Shown: one piece after another, positions 8,845 to 16,410 of the stretch
How positions within the stretch are numbered: the stretch's first letter is position 1
Layout: each line of letters opens with the position of its first letter
From: Desulfobulbaceae bacterium BRH_c16a
Lineage (GTDB): Bacteria > Desulfobacterota > Desulfobulbia > Desulfobulbales > Desulfocapsaceae
NCBI GenBank assembly: GCA_000961725.1
Contig: LADS01000012.1
Span: 1-54,980 of the forward strand
DNA: 54,980 nt
Reading direction: 5' to 3'
The notes under the pieces: model-generated
The model's database searches: none
Told to the model about the DNA's origin: nothing
Seen by the model: the letters and a program-made list of their open reading frames with translations, nothing else
Program-made: the position numbers and the translations under genes

Positions 8845-10818
8845 ATGGTAAAGAGAAGTATGGATGAATTATCAAGACTGAAGGAAACAGAAGATAAACT
8901 GCTTAAAAGTGAGCATCGATATCGTATTATGTTCGAAAACAATCCCTTGGGAGTTTTCCGAATGGACCATGAGGGCACCATCCAGGATTGCAACGATAAA
9001 TTTGGAGAACTGATGGGTTCAAACAGGGAGGAACTCATTGGATTAAACGCAAAAGCAACCAGTAACCCAGAATTGCGACAAGTAATAAGAAAAGCATTGG
9101 CAGGCGAAGTTGGAATCTTTGAGGGGGAATATACCTCGATCACCGGCAACAAGACGTCTTTCTTGCGTTTTGTTTATAATCCCGTGCATTCTGCCGGCAG
9201 TTCACCAAGCGATATCATCGCTACAGTGGAAGATGTCAGTGCGAGAAGACGTGCCGAACAAGAAACCAGAGCTTCAAGTGAAAGGCTGAAAGCGATTTTC
9301 AGCTCAATTAAAGATCCGATCCTGGTCCATCCCTATTCCAACAATGGTCATGGGACATTCAGCGAAATGAACGACATAGCCTGCACACGCTATGGGTACA
9401 CGCGCGAGGAGTTCCTGCAGCTCTCTGTCAAGGATATTATCAAACAAGACCCGGCCCAGAAATTGCTGGCGGCTGAGCGTCTCAAAAAAATAATGACCAG
9501 AGGCCACATGGTCTTTGAAACTGTGCATGTTACTAAAAGTGGGGAAGAATTTCCTGTCGAGGTGAGCGTATGCACTATGGATCAGCTGGGAGAAAAAGCC
9601 GTTCTCGCAGTAGTTCGCGATATTACCGAACGTCAGGCTGCCCAGCAGGAAAAAACAAGACTGGAGAGCCGGTTGCAACAAGCCCAAAAAATGGAATCCG
9701 TCGGCAGACTGGCAGGCGGGGTTGCCCACGATTTCAACAACATGCTGAGTGTCATTCTCGGATATTGCGATCTGGCATTTGCTCATGTGTCGCCTGGCCA
9801 ACTCCTGTATAGAAACTTTATTGAGATAAGAAAAGCGGCAAAGCATTCAGCGGACCTCACACATCAGCTTCTGGCCTTCGCGCGCCAACAGGCAATCACG
9901 CCCAAGGTACTTGACCTGAACGTAGCTATAAGCGCCATGCTGGAAATGCTGCGTCGACTCATCGGTGAAGAAATCGACCTGGAGTGGCATACCGCTGACA
10001 AGGTATGGCCGATTAAGATGGATCCAGCGCAAATCAATCAGATTCTCGCCAATCTGTGCATAAACGCGGGTGATGCTATTACCGGAAACGGCAGAATAGG
10101 AATCAGAACCGAAAATATTGTGTTGGATGATACCGATTGTGCAAAGATAGTGGACTCTCGTCCTGGTGAATACGTCGTTCTCAGCATCAGTGATAACGGT
10201 CACGGAATAAAAAAGGAGCTGTTGGACCATATTTTCGAACCTTTTTTCACTACTAAAGGCCAGGGAGAAGGGACCGGTTTGGGTTTGGCCACCGTCTATG
10301 GCATCATCAAGCAGAACAATGGCTTTATCAGTGTAACGAGTCGACCTGGCCATGGGACAACGTTCAGAAATTATTTGCCGCGATTCACAGGACAAGACGA
10401 AGTACAGACAGAAGCAAGCTCGGCCTCCGGAACCAGGCGGTCCGGAGGAAAGGAAACGATTCTGCTGGTTGAAGATGAAAAGGCCATACTCAAGATGATT
10501 ACTATAATGCTGAGCCAGCAAGGATACACAATACTTTCGGCTACGACCCCGGAAGAGGCTATCGGTATAGCCCGCCAAAGTAATCGGACCATACACCTGT
10601 TAATGACCGATGTCATTATGCCCCAGATGAACGGCCGAAAATTGGCAAGACGCTTACAGGAGATTTTTCCCGACCTTCGTTGCCTTTACATGTCCGGCTA
10701 TTCGGCAGATGTGATAGCCAAGCAGGGAATTATGGATGACGAAATTCTTTTCATTCAGAAACCTTTCAGTCAAGATCAATTGATGGAGACCATTGGTGCT
10801 ATTTTTGACCGTGGATAA
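8845..10818 (+). CDS. Soluble hybrid histidine kinase: PAS-PAS-HisKA-HATPase-REC
   Basis: 657 residues with no membrane helix, so a cytoplasmic sensor. Two PAS domains (about 20-140 and 150-265) are followed by the phosphoacceptor helix [17 protein letters not shown] (His near 297), the ATPase N box ([13 protein letters not shown]), G1 ([11 protein letters not shown]) and G2 ([11 protein letters not shown]). A receiver ends the protein ([27 protein letters not shown]). Its design is like that of the kinase at 2487-5450 without the periplasmic sensor. An alternative ATG lies five codons downstream at 8860. It is an orphan: no response regulator gene is adjacent, so its output path is unknown. 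Confidence 0.9.
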   Translation: MVKRSMDELSRLKETEDKLLKSEHRYRIMFENNPLGVFRMDHEGTIQDCNDKFGELMGSNREELIGLNAKATSNPELRQVIRKALAGEVGIFEGEYTSITGNKTSFLRFVYNPVHSAGSSPSDIIATVEDVSARRRAEQETRASSERLKAIFSSIKDPILVHPYSNNGHGTFSEMNDIACTRYGYTREEFLQLSVKDIIKQDPAQKLLAAERLKKIMTRGHMVFETVHVTKSGEEFPVEVSVCTMDQLGEKAVLAVVRDITERQAAQQEKTRLESRLQQAQKMESVGRLAGGVAHDFNNMLSVILGYCDLAFAHVSPGQLLYRNFIEIRKAAKHSADLTHQLLAFARQQAITPKVLDLNVAISAMLEMLRRLIGEEIDLEWHTADKVWPIKMDPAQINQILANLCINAGDAITGNGRIGIRTENIVLDDTDCAKIVDSRPGEYVVLSISDNGHGIKKELLDHIFEPFFTTKGQGEGTGLGLATVYGIIKQNNGFISVTSRPGHGTTFRNYLPRFTGQDEVQTEASSASGTRRSGGKETILLVEDEKAILKMITIMLSQQGYTILSATTPEEAIGIARQSNRTIHLLMTDVIMPQMNGRKLARRLQEIFPDLRCLYMSGYSADVIAKQGIMDDEILFIQKPFSQDQLMETIGAIFDRG

Positions 10819-10881
10819 AAACCCTGAAAGGCTCCTGAAATCCGCTCAGACAATCCAAAAAAACTTCCCGACAGACACCCT

Positions 10882-11685
10882 ATGTTGAATGAAACTCATA
10901 TACTGAACTACCTTGCGAGCCTTTCGATAAGGCAGCCTGAAGTTTCAGTCACGTTCATTAAAGACCTTCAAAATGCCCATGTAGGCAATCTTCCCTTTAG
11001 TAACCTGGGCGTGTTGCTGCACGAGAGTCTTTCTCTTGAGTCGCAAGCTCTATTTAAGAGAGTTGTCGAAAACAAAAGAGGCGGGTACTGCTTCGAACAT
11101 AATAAAATCTTATTTGAGGTACTCAATTCTCTCGGATATCGCTGTGATAGAGTTTTAGGAAGAGTACTTCACAATCGCAACATCGATGTACCCCGAACCC
11201 ATAGAATTACCAGAGTAGCCCTTGCAGACTGCAATTACCTTGTTGATGTGGGATTTGGGCCATTGTGCCCACGCGAACCTCTACTTCTCGAGTTGGACAA
11301 ACCTCAAGACCAGGGTGACGCAGTATATCGTATAATTCAATCCGACCCTGGACACTACCTTCTTCAAATAAAGGGAATCGATGGATGGTTCTCTCTTTAT
11401 AGTTTTGATGACGGCCTTTATACAGAAGCCGATTGTGTGTGTGGACATCATTACTCATCAACCCACCCCGATGCGACATTTGTTAATAATCTTATTGTCT
11501 CACGAAAATATTATGATGACGTTCGCTTATTGAAAAATGGTGAATTTCACCGTATCAGGGGAGGGGAAACGGCAATCACGAGGATAGCGTCAAAGGATAA
11601 TCTGAGTGAGATTCTTATGCACGAGTTTGGCATTAACCTGACTTCAGCCCAACTCTCAACGTTATATGAAGGTTACTGCAAATGA
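10882..11685 (+). CDS. nat: Arylamine N-acetyltransferase
   Basis: 267 residues, the normal length. The Cys-His-Asp catalytic triad is visible as Cys70 (KRGGYCFEHN), His107 (VPRTHRITRV) and Asp122 (YLVDVGFG), all in their family motifs. The enzyme transfers acetyl from acetyl-CoA to arylamines, hydrazines or related amines, in the cytoplasm. In other bacteria relatives also finish polyketides by amide formation, but no biosynthetic genes are nearby, so a detoxification role is more likely. It is the last chromosomal gene before the tRNA-Thr fragment and integrase. Confidence 0.92.
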   Translation: MLNETHILNYLASLSIRQPEVSVTFIKDLQNAHVGNLPFSNLGVLLHESLSLESQALFKRVVENKRGGYCFEHNKILFEVLNSLGYRCDRVLGRVLHNRNIDVPRTHRITRVALADCNYLVDVGFGPLCPREPLLLELDKPQDQGDAVYRIIQSDPGHYLLQIKGIDGWFSLYSFDDGLYTEADCVCGHHYSSTHPDATFVNNLIVSRKYYDDVRLLKNGEFHRIRGGETAITRIASKDNLSEILMHEFGINLTSAQLSTLYEGYCK

Positions 11686-11699
11686 AGTTGGTCCGGTAA

Positions 11700-11735
11700 T
11701 AAAAAAGGACTTACAGCCAAAAGCTATAAGTCCTT
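11700..11735 (-). terminator. Rho-independent terminator of the tRNA-Thr locus
   Basis: On the minus strand a 9-bp perfect stem (AAGGACTTA with TAAGTCCTT, loop about 13) is followed by a run of T. It lies immediately past the CCA end of the tRNA-Thr fragment, as expected for the original tRNA transcription unit. It may also stop the NAT transcript arriving from the other side. Confidence 0.75.
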
Positions 11736-11744
11736 GAATTTTTC

Positions 11745-11793
11745 TGGAGCCAGCAAGCGGAATCGAACCGCTGGCCTGCGCTTTACGAGAGCG
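11745..11793 (-). other. tRNA-Thr(CGT) 3' fragment: attachment-site remnant
   Basis: Read on the minus strand this is the 3' two-thirds of a tRNA: the anticodon loop CTCGTAA (anticodon CGT, Thr) with stem CGCT/AGCG, a T-arm AGCGG-TTCGATT-CCGCT, then TGCTGGC, a T discriminator and an encoded CCA. The 5' half (acceptor 5' strand and D-arm) is absent; the integrase region occupies its place. This is the typical displaced 3' copy left at the far end of an element integrated into a tRNA gene. The intact gene should lie elsewhere. Confidence 0.8.
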
Positions 11794-11954
11794 TTATTTA
11801 GTTTTTACCTGTTCTTACCGGATTGTTGTTTAATGTCATATATTCATTTACTTACAGAGCATATCTTTTACCTTGACTTACCGGGAAATACCCCTATATT
11901 GTCCCAATGTGTGGGGAATAGTGTGGGGAATAGATTTTCAGCTTAGGTGGAAAC

Positions 11955-13115
11955 ATGGCAACTAAAGAACGATTTAAAACAAATTATCCAGGAGTTTTTT
12001 TCATCGAAGGAAAAGCAGTGGGCAGGACCGGCACCGAGAAAATTTATTATATCCGCTACAGACATGACGGCAAGCTCACCGAAGAGAAAGCCGGTAGGCA
12101 GTATGCCGATGATATGACCCCTGCACGTGCTGCCGGACTCCGCGCGCAACGTGTTGAGGGCAAGCAGTTGAGCAACCAAGGGAAGCGAGATGAAGCGGTA
12201 CAGCTTGCCAATAAGCATAACATCGCCTGGTTGTATTCAGAGTATCGCAAGATGCTCGCGAATCCGGAAAAAGCAGATGATGGCAGATTTCGTTTGTATC
12301 TGCAGAATTGTTTTGGCGAGAAAGAACCGCATGAGCTGATTCAGTTGGATATAGACCGAGTTGTCAGGAGACTTCTAAAAAGACTTGCCCCGCATACTGT
12401 ATCCACAGCTATTACCCTCCTGAAACGAACTATCAATTATGGTGTTCGCCGCGATCTCTGCAAGCCATTGTCATTCAGTATTGATCTTCCCAAAGTTGTA
12501 AAGAAGATTGATAATAAACGGAATCGATATCTCAGCGTAGAAGAAGCAGGTACTCTGCTAGAAACACTCCGACGACATTCAGAACAGACTTACCGCATGG
12601 CTCTTGTTTCCCTCAATACTGGTATGAGATTTGGAGAAATCGCTTCTCTGAGGTGGCAGCACATCGACATCAAGACCAGGACGATAAAGGTGATGGACCC
12701 GAAGAACTCAGAAAACAGAATGGTGTTTATGACAGATGCTATTTTTGAAATGTTCGAAGGATTGGAAAAAGAAAAACCTGATAAGCTGGTTTTTCCTTCT
12801 CGAGTTGGAGGTATACAGTCTGATGCGTCCCATTCATTCCACAGGTCAGTGGATGAGCTTGGATTGAATGACGGTATCGATGACAGGCGTCTGAAAGTTG
12901 TTTTCCATACTCTTCGACATACGGCTGCATCTTGGCTTGTGAATCAGGGGATAACATTACCTGTAATTGCAAAAATCCTTGGTCACAAAACACTACAAAT
13001 GACCGAGCGTTACAGCCATGTTAATGACGAATCGGTCAAGAAGGCTATGGCAACCTTTGACCAGCAGCAGACGAAAAAAGACAACGAAGAAACAAAATAT
13101 AAACAGTATTCTTGA
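11955..13115 (+). CDS. Tyrosine recombinase (integrase), complete
   Basis: 386 residues. An N-terminal arm-type DNA-binding region (GTEKIYYIRYRHDGK…) and a SAM-like core-binding domain (about 90-180) precede the catalytic domain. The active-site residues are all visible: Arg225 (NTGMRFGEIA), His318 and Arg321 (HTLRHTAASW), His344 (ILGHKTLQ) and the nucleophile Tyr353 (TERYSH). It lies about 160 bases from the tRNA-Thr fragment and reads away from it, so tRNA-Thr(CGT) is its likely attachment site. Its last four bases overlap the start of a second integrase remnant. No structural phage gene or conjugation gene follows, so its element is mostly gone. Confidence 0.92.
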   Translation: MATKERFKTNYPGVFFIEGKAVGRTGTEKIYYIRYRHDGKLTEEKAGRQYADDMTPARAAGLRAQRVEGKQLSNQGKRDEAVQLANKHNIAWLYSEYRKMLANPEKADDGRFRLYLQNCFGEKEPHELIQLDIDRVVRRLLKRLAPHTVSTAITLLKRTINYGVRRDLCKPLSFSIDLPKVVKKIDNKRNRYLSVEEAGTLLETLRRHSEQTYRMALVSLNTGMRFGEIASLRWQHIDIKTRTIKVMDPKNSENRMVFMTDAIFEMFEGLEKEKPDKLVFPSRVGGIQSDASHSFHRSVDELGLNDGIDDRRLKVVFHTLRHTAASWLVNQGITLPVIAKILGHKTLQMTERYSHVNDESVKKAMATFDQQQTKKDNEETKYKQYS

Positions 13116-13375
13116 TGGGTGAAGACAAAGCGGCAGCCGGACTACCCGCCGACTTCCGGCCCCTTCATGGTTTGCGGCACGTTTACGCAACAATGTTGGC
13201 AAGCTCCGGTAAAGTGGACATGTTTACCCTGCAAAAACTTTTGACCCACAAAAGCCCCCAGATGACGCAACGCTATATACATTGCCGGGATGAGGCTTTA
13301 CGCCGGGCTTCTGATACTGTTGACGATATTCTGTCGGATGCGATGAAGGCCGAAGGGGGGGAATTCGAGCAATAA
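13112..13375 (+). pseudogene. C-terminal stump of a second tyrosine recombinase
   Basis: 87 codons that match only the last part of an integrase: HGLRHVYATMLASSG (His and Arg of the catalytic set), then LTHKSPQMTQRYIH with the nucleophilic Tyr. The first catalytic Arg and the whole N-terminus are missing. The sequence is not a copy of the upstream integrase; residues around the motifs differ, so it comes from another element. It probably belonged to the island that used the tRNA-fMet fragment downstream. Confidence 0.8.
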
Positions 13376-13462
13376 AATAAATTTCCTTCCCGGGCGAGGG
13401 TAGCTCCTGAAGAACTACGAACCCTTGCAGCCTGCCCGGCAATTATTTTCAGGGTTCTATTA

Positions 13463-13708
13463 ATGGTGAATAATGAAGTGGAAAAAGATTCGTACCGACA
13501 AACACAGGGTAGAACGTGGCTGAGGAATGGTCGTTTCAGCCGAAAGGGAATTCCCTGTTCGAAAATTGCTAGGCTGGTGATATACCGGGTTGAAGATGTT
13601 GTCGGCTACATAGAGAACCGAAGAGTTGTTCTTGACATGAGTGAGGCTTACATGGCATCCGAAAAAGCAAAGTCCCGAAACGGTTTACAGACAGTCCGGG
13701 GCTCATAA
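13463..13708 (+). CDS. Excisionase-like helix-turn-helix protein, probably degenerate
   Basis: 81 residues. The middle (GIPCSKIARLVIYRVEDVVGYIENRRV, residues about 31-57) fits the second half of AlpA/excisionase-type winged HTH domains, in which a Gly-x-Pro turn leads to a basic wing and a 'YRxxDVxxYIxxRR' helix. The expected first helix and turn are not clear, so the 5' part may be frameshifted. The ribosome site is weak. Excisionases of this type help integrases excise islands, which fits the integrase stump 90 bases upstream and the tRNA-fMet fragment that overlaps its 3' end. Confidence 0.5.
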   Translation: MVNNEVEKDSYRQTQGRTWLRNGRFSRKGIPCSKIARLVIYRVEDVVGYIENRRVVLDMSEAYMASEKAKSRNGLQTVRGS

Positions 13709-13746
13709 CCCGAAGGTCACAGGTTCAAATCCTGTCCCCGCTACCA
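13698..13746 (+). other. Initiator tRNA-fMet(CAT) 3' fragment: attachment-site remnant
   Basis: The three G-C pairs and loop of an initiator anticodon arm (GGGCTCATAACCCGA), the variable loop AGGTC, a T-arm ACAGG-TTCAAAT-CCTGT, the acceptor strand CCCCGCT, A discriminator and encoded CCA are present. Upstream sequence has no D-arm or matching 5' acceptor strand, so only the 3' part exists. Orientation puts the lost 5' half to the left, where the integrase stump is. This is the displaced copy from an island integrated in tRNA-fMet, distinct from the tRNA-Thr site 2 kb away. Confidence 0.8.
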
Positions 13747-13756
13747 CAGGAATTTC

Positions 13757-13790
13757 AAGGGGTTAAGATTTAATCTTAACCCCTTTTTTT
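13757..13790 (+). terminator. Rho-independent terminator downstream of tRNA-fMet fragment
   Basis: A 13- to 14-bp stem built on GGGGTTAAGATT paired with AATCTTAACCCC is followed by seven T. Its position 10 bases past the CCA end marks it as the original terminator of the fMet tRNA gene. Confidence 0.85.
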
Positions 13791-14126
13791 ATGCCTAAAT
13801 TTTCTTTCCCCCATGCTCTCCCCCACACTCAACACCAAAGCAGCCCCCTGAAAAATGCAGCCAATCAATATTTAGTGATAATTATTTTGCCCGGTTGATC
13901 TTGGAAGGACGGTCTCATCTATAAATTATTTCCAAAAATGAAGTTCTTTTGTGTCAGGCAAACTAATAAAATTAGAACAGGTCAAAGCCGATAGATGATA
14001 TGAAACTTTGTGAGACTGAAAGTAACTGCTGTTCAAGTGCCATTTAAACTCGTTCATTTTTTTGTGTCTTTCAGGCTCAGGTAAAGTGATAGTGGGCCGA
14101 CAACTTCTCTATGAATCAGTAAAGTT
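13791..14126. other. AT-rich intergenic region
   Basis: 336 bases with no recognisable gene, RNA or repeat. It separates the tRNA-fMet remnant from the zinc-finger gene. Confidence 0.3.
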
Positions 14127-14456
14127 ATGATGAAGCCAACGAACAGTAATCGGAAACGACCCTGTCTAATCTGCGATAAATGGTTCAAGCCGGACCCACG
14201 TATTGGGGAGCGGCAATGGCATGCCGAGAAATGCCGGGACTGGAACCGGAAGAATATTCCGTATTTTCAGGAGATCTTTCTAGAAAGGTGCCTGGCGTCA
14301 GTTGTGACTTCAGATGGTGAAGCCACGACCAAATCATCAAATGAAGTCACATTGGCATCACTACCCGTACCTGTTGTTCAAGAGGTGTTAAGCATTCAAC
14401 AGTCGGGTAATCAACACCACTCGTCGACTGTCCCAGCTCTTGTGACGACCCAGTAA
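14127..14456 (+). CDS. Small zinc-finger protein, probably internally deleted
   Basis: 109 residues. The start CLICDKWFKPDPRIGERQ resembles a widespread family of small proteins with a CxxCxxWFxPDPRxGxRQ motif, often encoded beside transposases. In that family a second CxxxxCQ pair follows directly after RQ. Here the text jumps to WHAEKCRDWNRKNIPYF, which is the sequence normally found some ten residues later, so one metal-binding pair appears deleted. The last 50 residues are Ser/Thr-rich and show no conservation I recognise. Likely a decayed companion of a lost insertion sequence. Confidence 0.45.
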   Translation: MMKPTNSNRKRPCLICDKWFKPDPRIGERQWHAEKCRDWNRKNIPYFQEIFLERCLASVVTSDGEATTKSSNEVTLASLPVPVVQEVLSIQQSGNQHHSSTVPALVTTQ

Positions 14457-14711
14457 CCCGGCGATTTCCCACCTGACTCAGACCATCGTCATGGCACAGC
14501 GAATGAACCACCAACGCTTCTTCCATCGAACTGATATTGCGACCCACTCGGTTTAACTGCAGGATCGCCGCCTAATCCTGTGCGCGTACTACAATAATTA
14601 TATGTTTATATTTGTTTTTTTAGATGGAACAAATCAATTTGTTCCAATTTTGGTCCAATTTACGGTCATTGTAATGATGTGGTGAAGTCCTTCGTCACTC
14701 AATCTAATACT

Positions 14712-14936
14712 GGTTCATCCGACTTAAGCGTACTTTTCGCTATCGCTATCGTTATCGAATTTTTTAATTCGGGGTGTAGCATTGTGAATGCGTGACAACG
14801 CTTCGCCTGAATAGCTATGATTTTTCGCATTTTCTGATTCGATTTCGATCCCGATAGCGATATCGATATCGACAAGATTGCTGGTCCACTACAAAAAATC
14901 TTAATGGGTGCGACGTACGCTTAATCCGGATGAACC
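14712..14936. mobile_element. MITE-like element with 8-bp target-site duplication
   Basis: 225 bases bounded by imperfect terminal inverted repeats: the left end begins GGTTCATCCG…TTAAGCGTA and the right end reads TACGCTTAA…CGGATGAACC (about 19 of 21 matching). The octamer CTAATACT lies directly on both sides (14704-14711 and 14937-14944), as a target duplication should. Inside, CGCTATCGCTATCGTTATCG (14738-14757) pairs with a near-complement at 14852-14871, so the transcript or single strand could fold end to end. No ORF lies inside; mobility would need a transposase supplied elsewhere. I cannot name the parent IS family. Confidence 0.75.
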
Positions 14937-15035
14937 CTAATACTTACGGTGTACTCATCTTTCATCTCCCACTTCAGATGTAAACATTGAATCCTTAACA
15001 TACAGGCTGTTTACAGCGTATTACATGTATTATAG

Positions 15036-15180
15036 TTTACCCCGCAGGTCGTGAACACAAATTCAATATTACACATAGTCACAAAATCACAATTGCTTAC
15101 ATCGTGAATTTGAGAGATTTTCAGAGGCGGTATTTTTATGCCGCAGGTCGTGAAATGGCGGTAGTTTTACCCCGCAGGTC
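15036..15180 (+). repeat. Three short direct repeats (CCGCAGGTCGTGAA type)
   Basis: The core CCGCAGGTC occurs at 15042, 15141 and 15172, twice extended by GTGAA and twice preceded by TTTAC. The last copy abuts the Tn3-type inverted repeat. They look like binding sites or remnants of an older repeat array. Confidence 0.6.
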
Positions 15181-15185
15181 AAAAA

Positions 15186-15220
15186 GGGGTCTCTTCAGAA
15201 AACGAAAAAAATCGTACGCT
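15186..15220 (+). repeat. Tn3-family inverted repeat, left end
   Basis: Thirty-five bases starting GGGGTCTCTTCAGAAAACG and ending AATCGTACGCT, matching the inward-facing repeat at 47966-48000 at about 30 of 35 positions. Both have the GGGGTC start and the TACGCT inner end typical of the Tn21/Tn3 group. The five bases outside are AAAAA, not the TGATT seen outside the right end. Confidence 0.85.
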
Positions 15221-15221
15221 A

Positions 15222-15597
15222 TGATCGGCGGCACGCTCAACATCAAGCACGTCCGTGCCCATGGGATGAAATTCTGCGGCTGGTCACCTCAATCAAGCAA
15301 GGCACGGTGACAGCCTCGCTGATGCTCAGAAAGCTTGCCAGTTTACCCGCGCCAGAACGGCCTGGCGGTCGCGCAGCGAGAGCTGGGCCGCATCGAGCGC
15401 ACACTATTCATCTTGGACTGGCTGCAAAGCGTCGAGCTGCGCCGCCCTTGCATGCCGGGCTGAACAAGGGTGAGGCGCGCAACGCGCTGGCCCGTGCCGT
15501 GTTTTTCAACCGCCTGGGTGAAATCCACGACCGCAGTTTCGAGCAGCAGCGCTACCGCCCCAGCGGCCTCAATCTGGTGACGGCCGCTATACGTAAC
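15222..15597 (+). pseudogene. tnpA: Tn3-family transposase (tnpA) internal fragment, frameshifted
   Basis: Translating across frames gives [13 protein letters not shown], then [64 protein letters not shown] and [18 protein letters not shown]. This is the C-terminal third of a Tn3-family DDE transposase. At least three frameshifts separate these blocks, near 15270, 15345 and 15450. The fragment begins right inside the left inverted repeat and stops abruptly at 15597, so both ends of tnpA are lost. It overlaps in content with the second tnpA remnant at 47505-47967 (roughly 80% identical by eye) and is therefore a separate copy. Confidence 0.85.
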
Positions 15598-15611
15598 GTA
15601 TTGATTCGACA

Positions 15612-15736
15612 TTTTCCGTTGCCGAGCGAGCCGCCCGTGAAGAACGTAATCCCAAAACCGCGAAGCCATTGCTATTCCTGCCAGAAAGGTCGCAAAATTC
15701 AAAGCCGGTAAAAAATTTGCCGATGCCGTGAAGTAA
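15612..15736 (+). pseudogene. HU-family DNA-binding protein, 3' remnant
   Basis: Codons from about 15618 read [17 protein letters not shown], then after a one-base shift [20 protein letters not shown] and VK-stop at 15734-15736. This is the C-terminal arm and tail of HU-type nucleoid proteins (RNPxTGxxxxIPAxKVPxFKxGKxLKDAV). The first two-thirds of the gene are replaced by the tnpA fragment. A likely casualty of the transposon insertion. Confidence 0.75.
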
Positions 15737-15741
15737 AAGAG

Positions 15742-15782
15742 GAACTGCCGGACCACCTGCTTGTGCAGTGATTCGGCAGTTC
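15742..15782. terminator. Hairpin between HU remnant and cupredoxin gene
   Basis: A 9-bp perfect stem GAACTGCCG/CGGCAGTTC with a nested CTGC-TTGT-GCAG hairpin lies 6 bases after the HU stop codon and 20 bases past the convergent cupredoxin stop. There is no T run, so termination is plausible but unproven. Confidence 0.4.
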
Positions 15783-15801
15783 AATCGGCGAGATACAGTT
15801 A

Positions 15802-16341
15802 TCAGTGCTGATGTCCTTTCTGGCTATCGCCCGTTGTTTTTCGGGCCGATGCCGATGCCCCATCTGTTACGACCGACACAGCGCCCTTCATGCCATCCTC
15901 GTAATGGCCGGGGATGAGGCAGGCAAAGTCTATCTTCCCCTTACTGGTGAAACGCCAGACGACTTCGCCGACCTGCCCGGGGGCCACCCTGATCATATTC
16001 GGATCCTCATGCGCCATTTCGGTATGTTGCTTCATCTGTTCAGAGTGTTCCATTAATTCTTTTTCTGTTCCCAGAACAAACTCATGTTCCATCTCACCCA
16101 CATTTTTCACCACAAATTTTATGGTTTCGCCTTGCTTGACCGTGAGCTTGTCCGGAATGAATCGCATTGCGTCGTTCATCTCGATTTCCACTGTGCGGTC
16201 GACCTCTGAGACCACCCCCGGTTTACCGGCCCCATCATTACCATGCCCGTGCACTCCGGGATGGTTTCCTGCGGCCAGTGCCACACCGGTAAGCGCAGTT
16301 AAATAAAAATAGAATAAAAAAAGGATCATTTTTGCTTTCAT
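15802..16341 (-). CDS. Cupredoxin-family copper-binding protein (CopI-like)
   Basis: 179 residues. A signal peptide ends near residue 24 (…TGVALAAG). The mature protein starts with a His/Gly-rich stretch (GNHPGVHGHGND). Type I copper ligands are visible: His in MEHEFVLG, then Cys, His and Met in FACLIPGHYEDGMKG, the normal order of plastocyanin/azurin folds. A second His/Met-rich insert (MEHSEQMKQHTEMAHEDPNM) sits between strands, and a HQH tail ends the protein. Such periplasmic proteins bind copper and protect against its toxicity, often beside Cus or Cop systems, as here. It is the outermost gene at the left of the metal island. Confidence 0.88.
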   Translation of the reverse strand: MKAKMILFLFYFYLTALTGVALAAGNHPGVHGHGNDGAGKPGVVSEVDRTVEIEMNDAMRFIPDKLTVKQGETIKFVVKNVGEMEHEFVLGTEKELMEHSEQMKQHTEMAHEDPNMIRVAPGQVGEVVWRFTSKGKIDFACLIPGHYEDGMKGAVSVVTDGASASARKTTGDSQKGHQH

Positions 16342-16410
16342 AATACTTCTCCTGATTTTTTTTGCCAGGTAGTGGTGGAACCTGTGTTTCGAATGACCGC
16401 GGGGCAGGCT

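Noticed and set aside
11955..13115. Prophage
   Set aside because: No capsid, tail, packaging or lysis gene follows the integrase.
13698..13746. Functional initiator tRNA gene
   Set aside because: The D-arm and the 5' acceptor strand are absent, so it cannot fold into a complete tRNA.
15036..15180. CRISPR array
   Set aside because: Only three short repeats with unequal spacing and no cas gene in the window.
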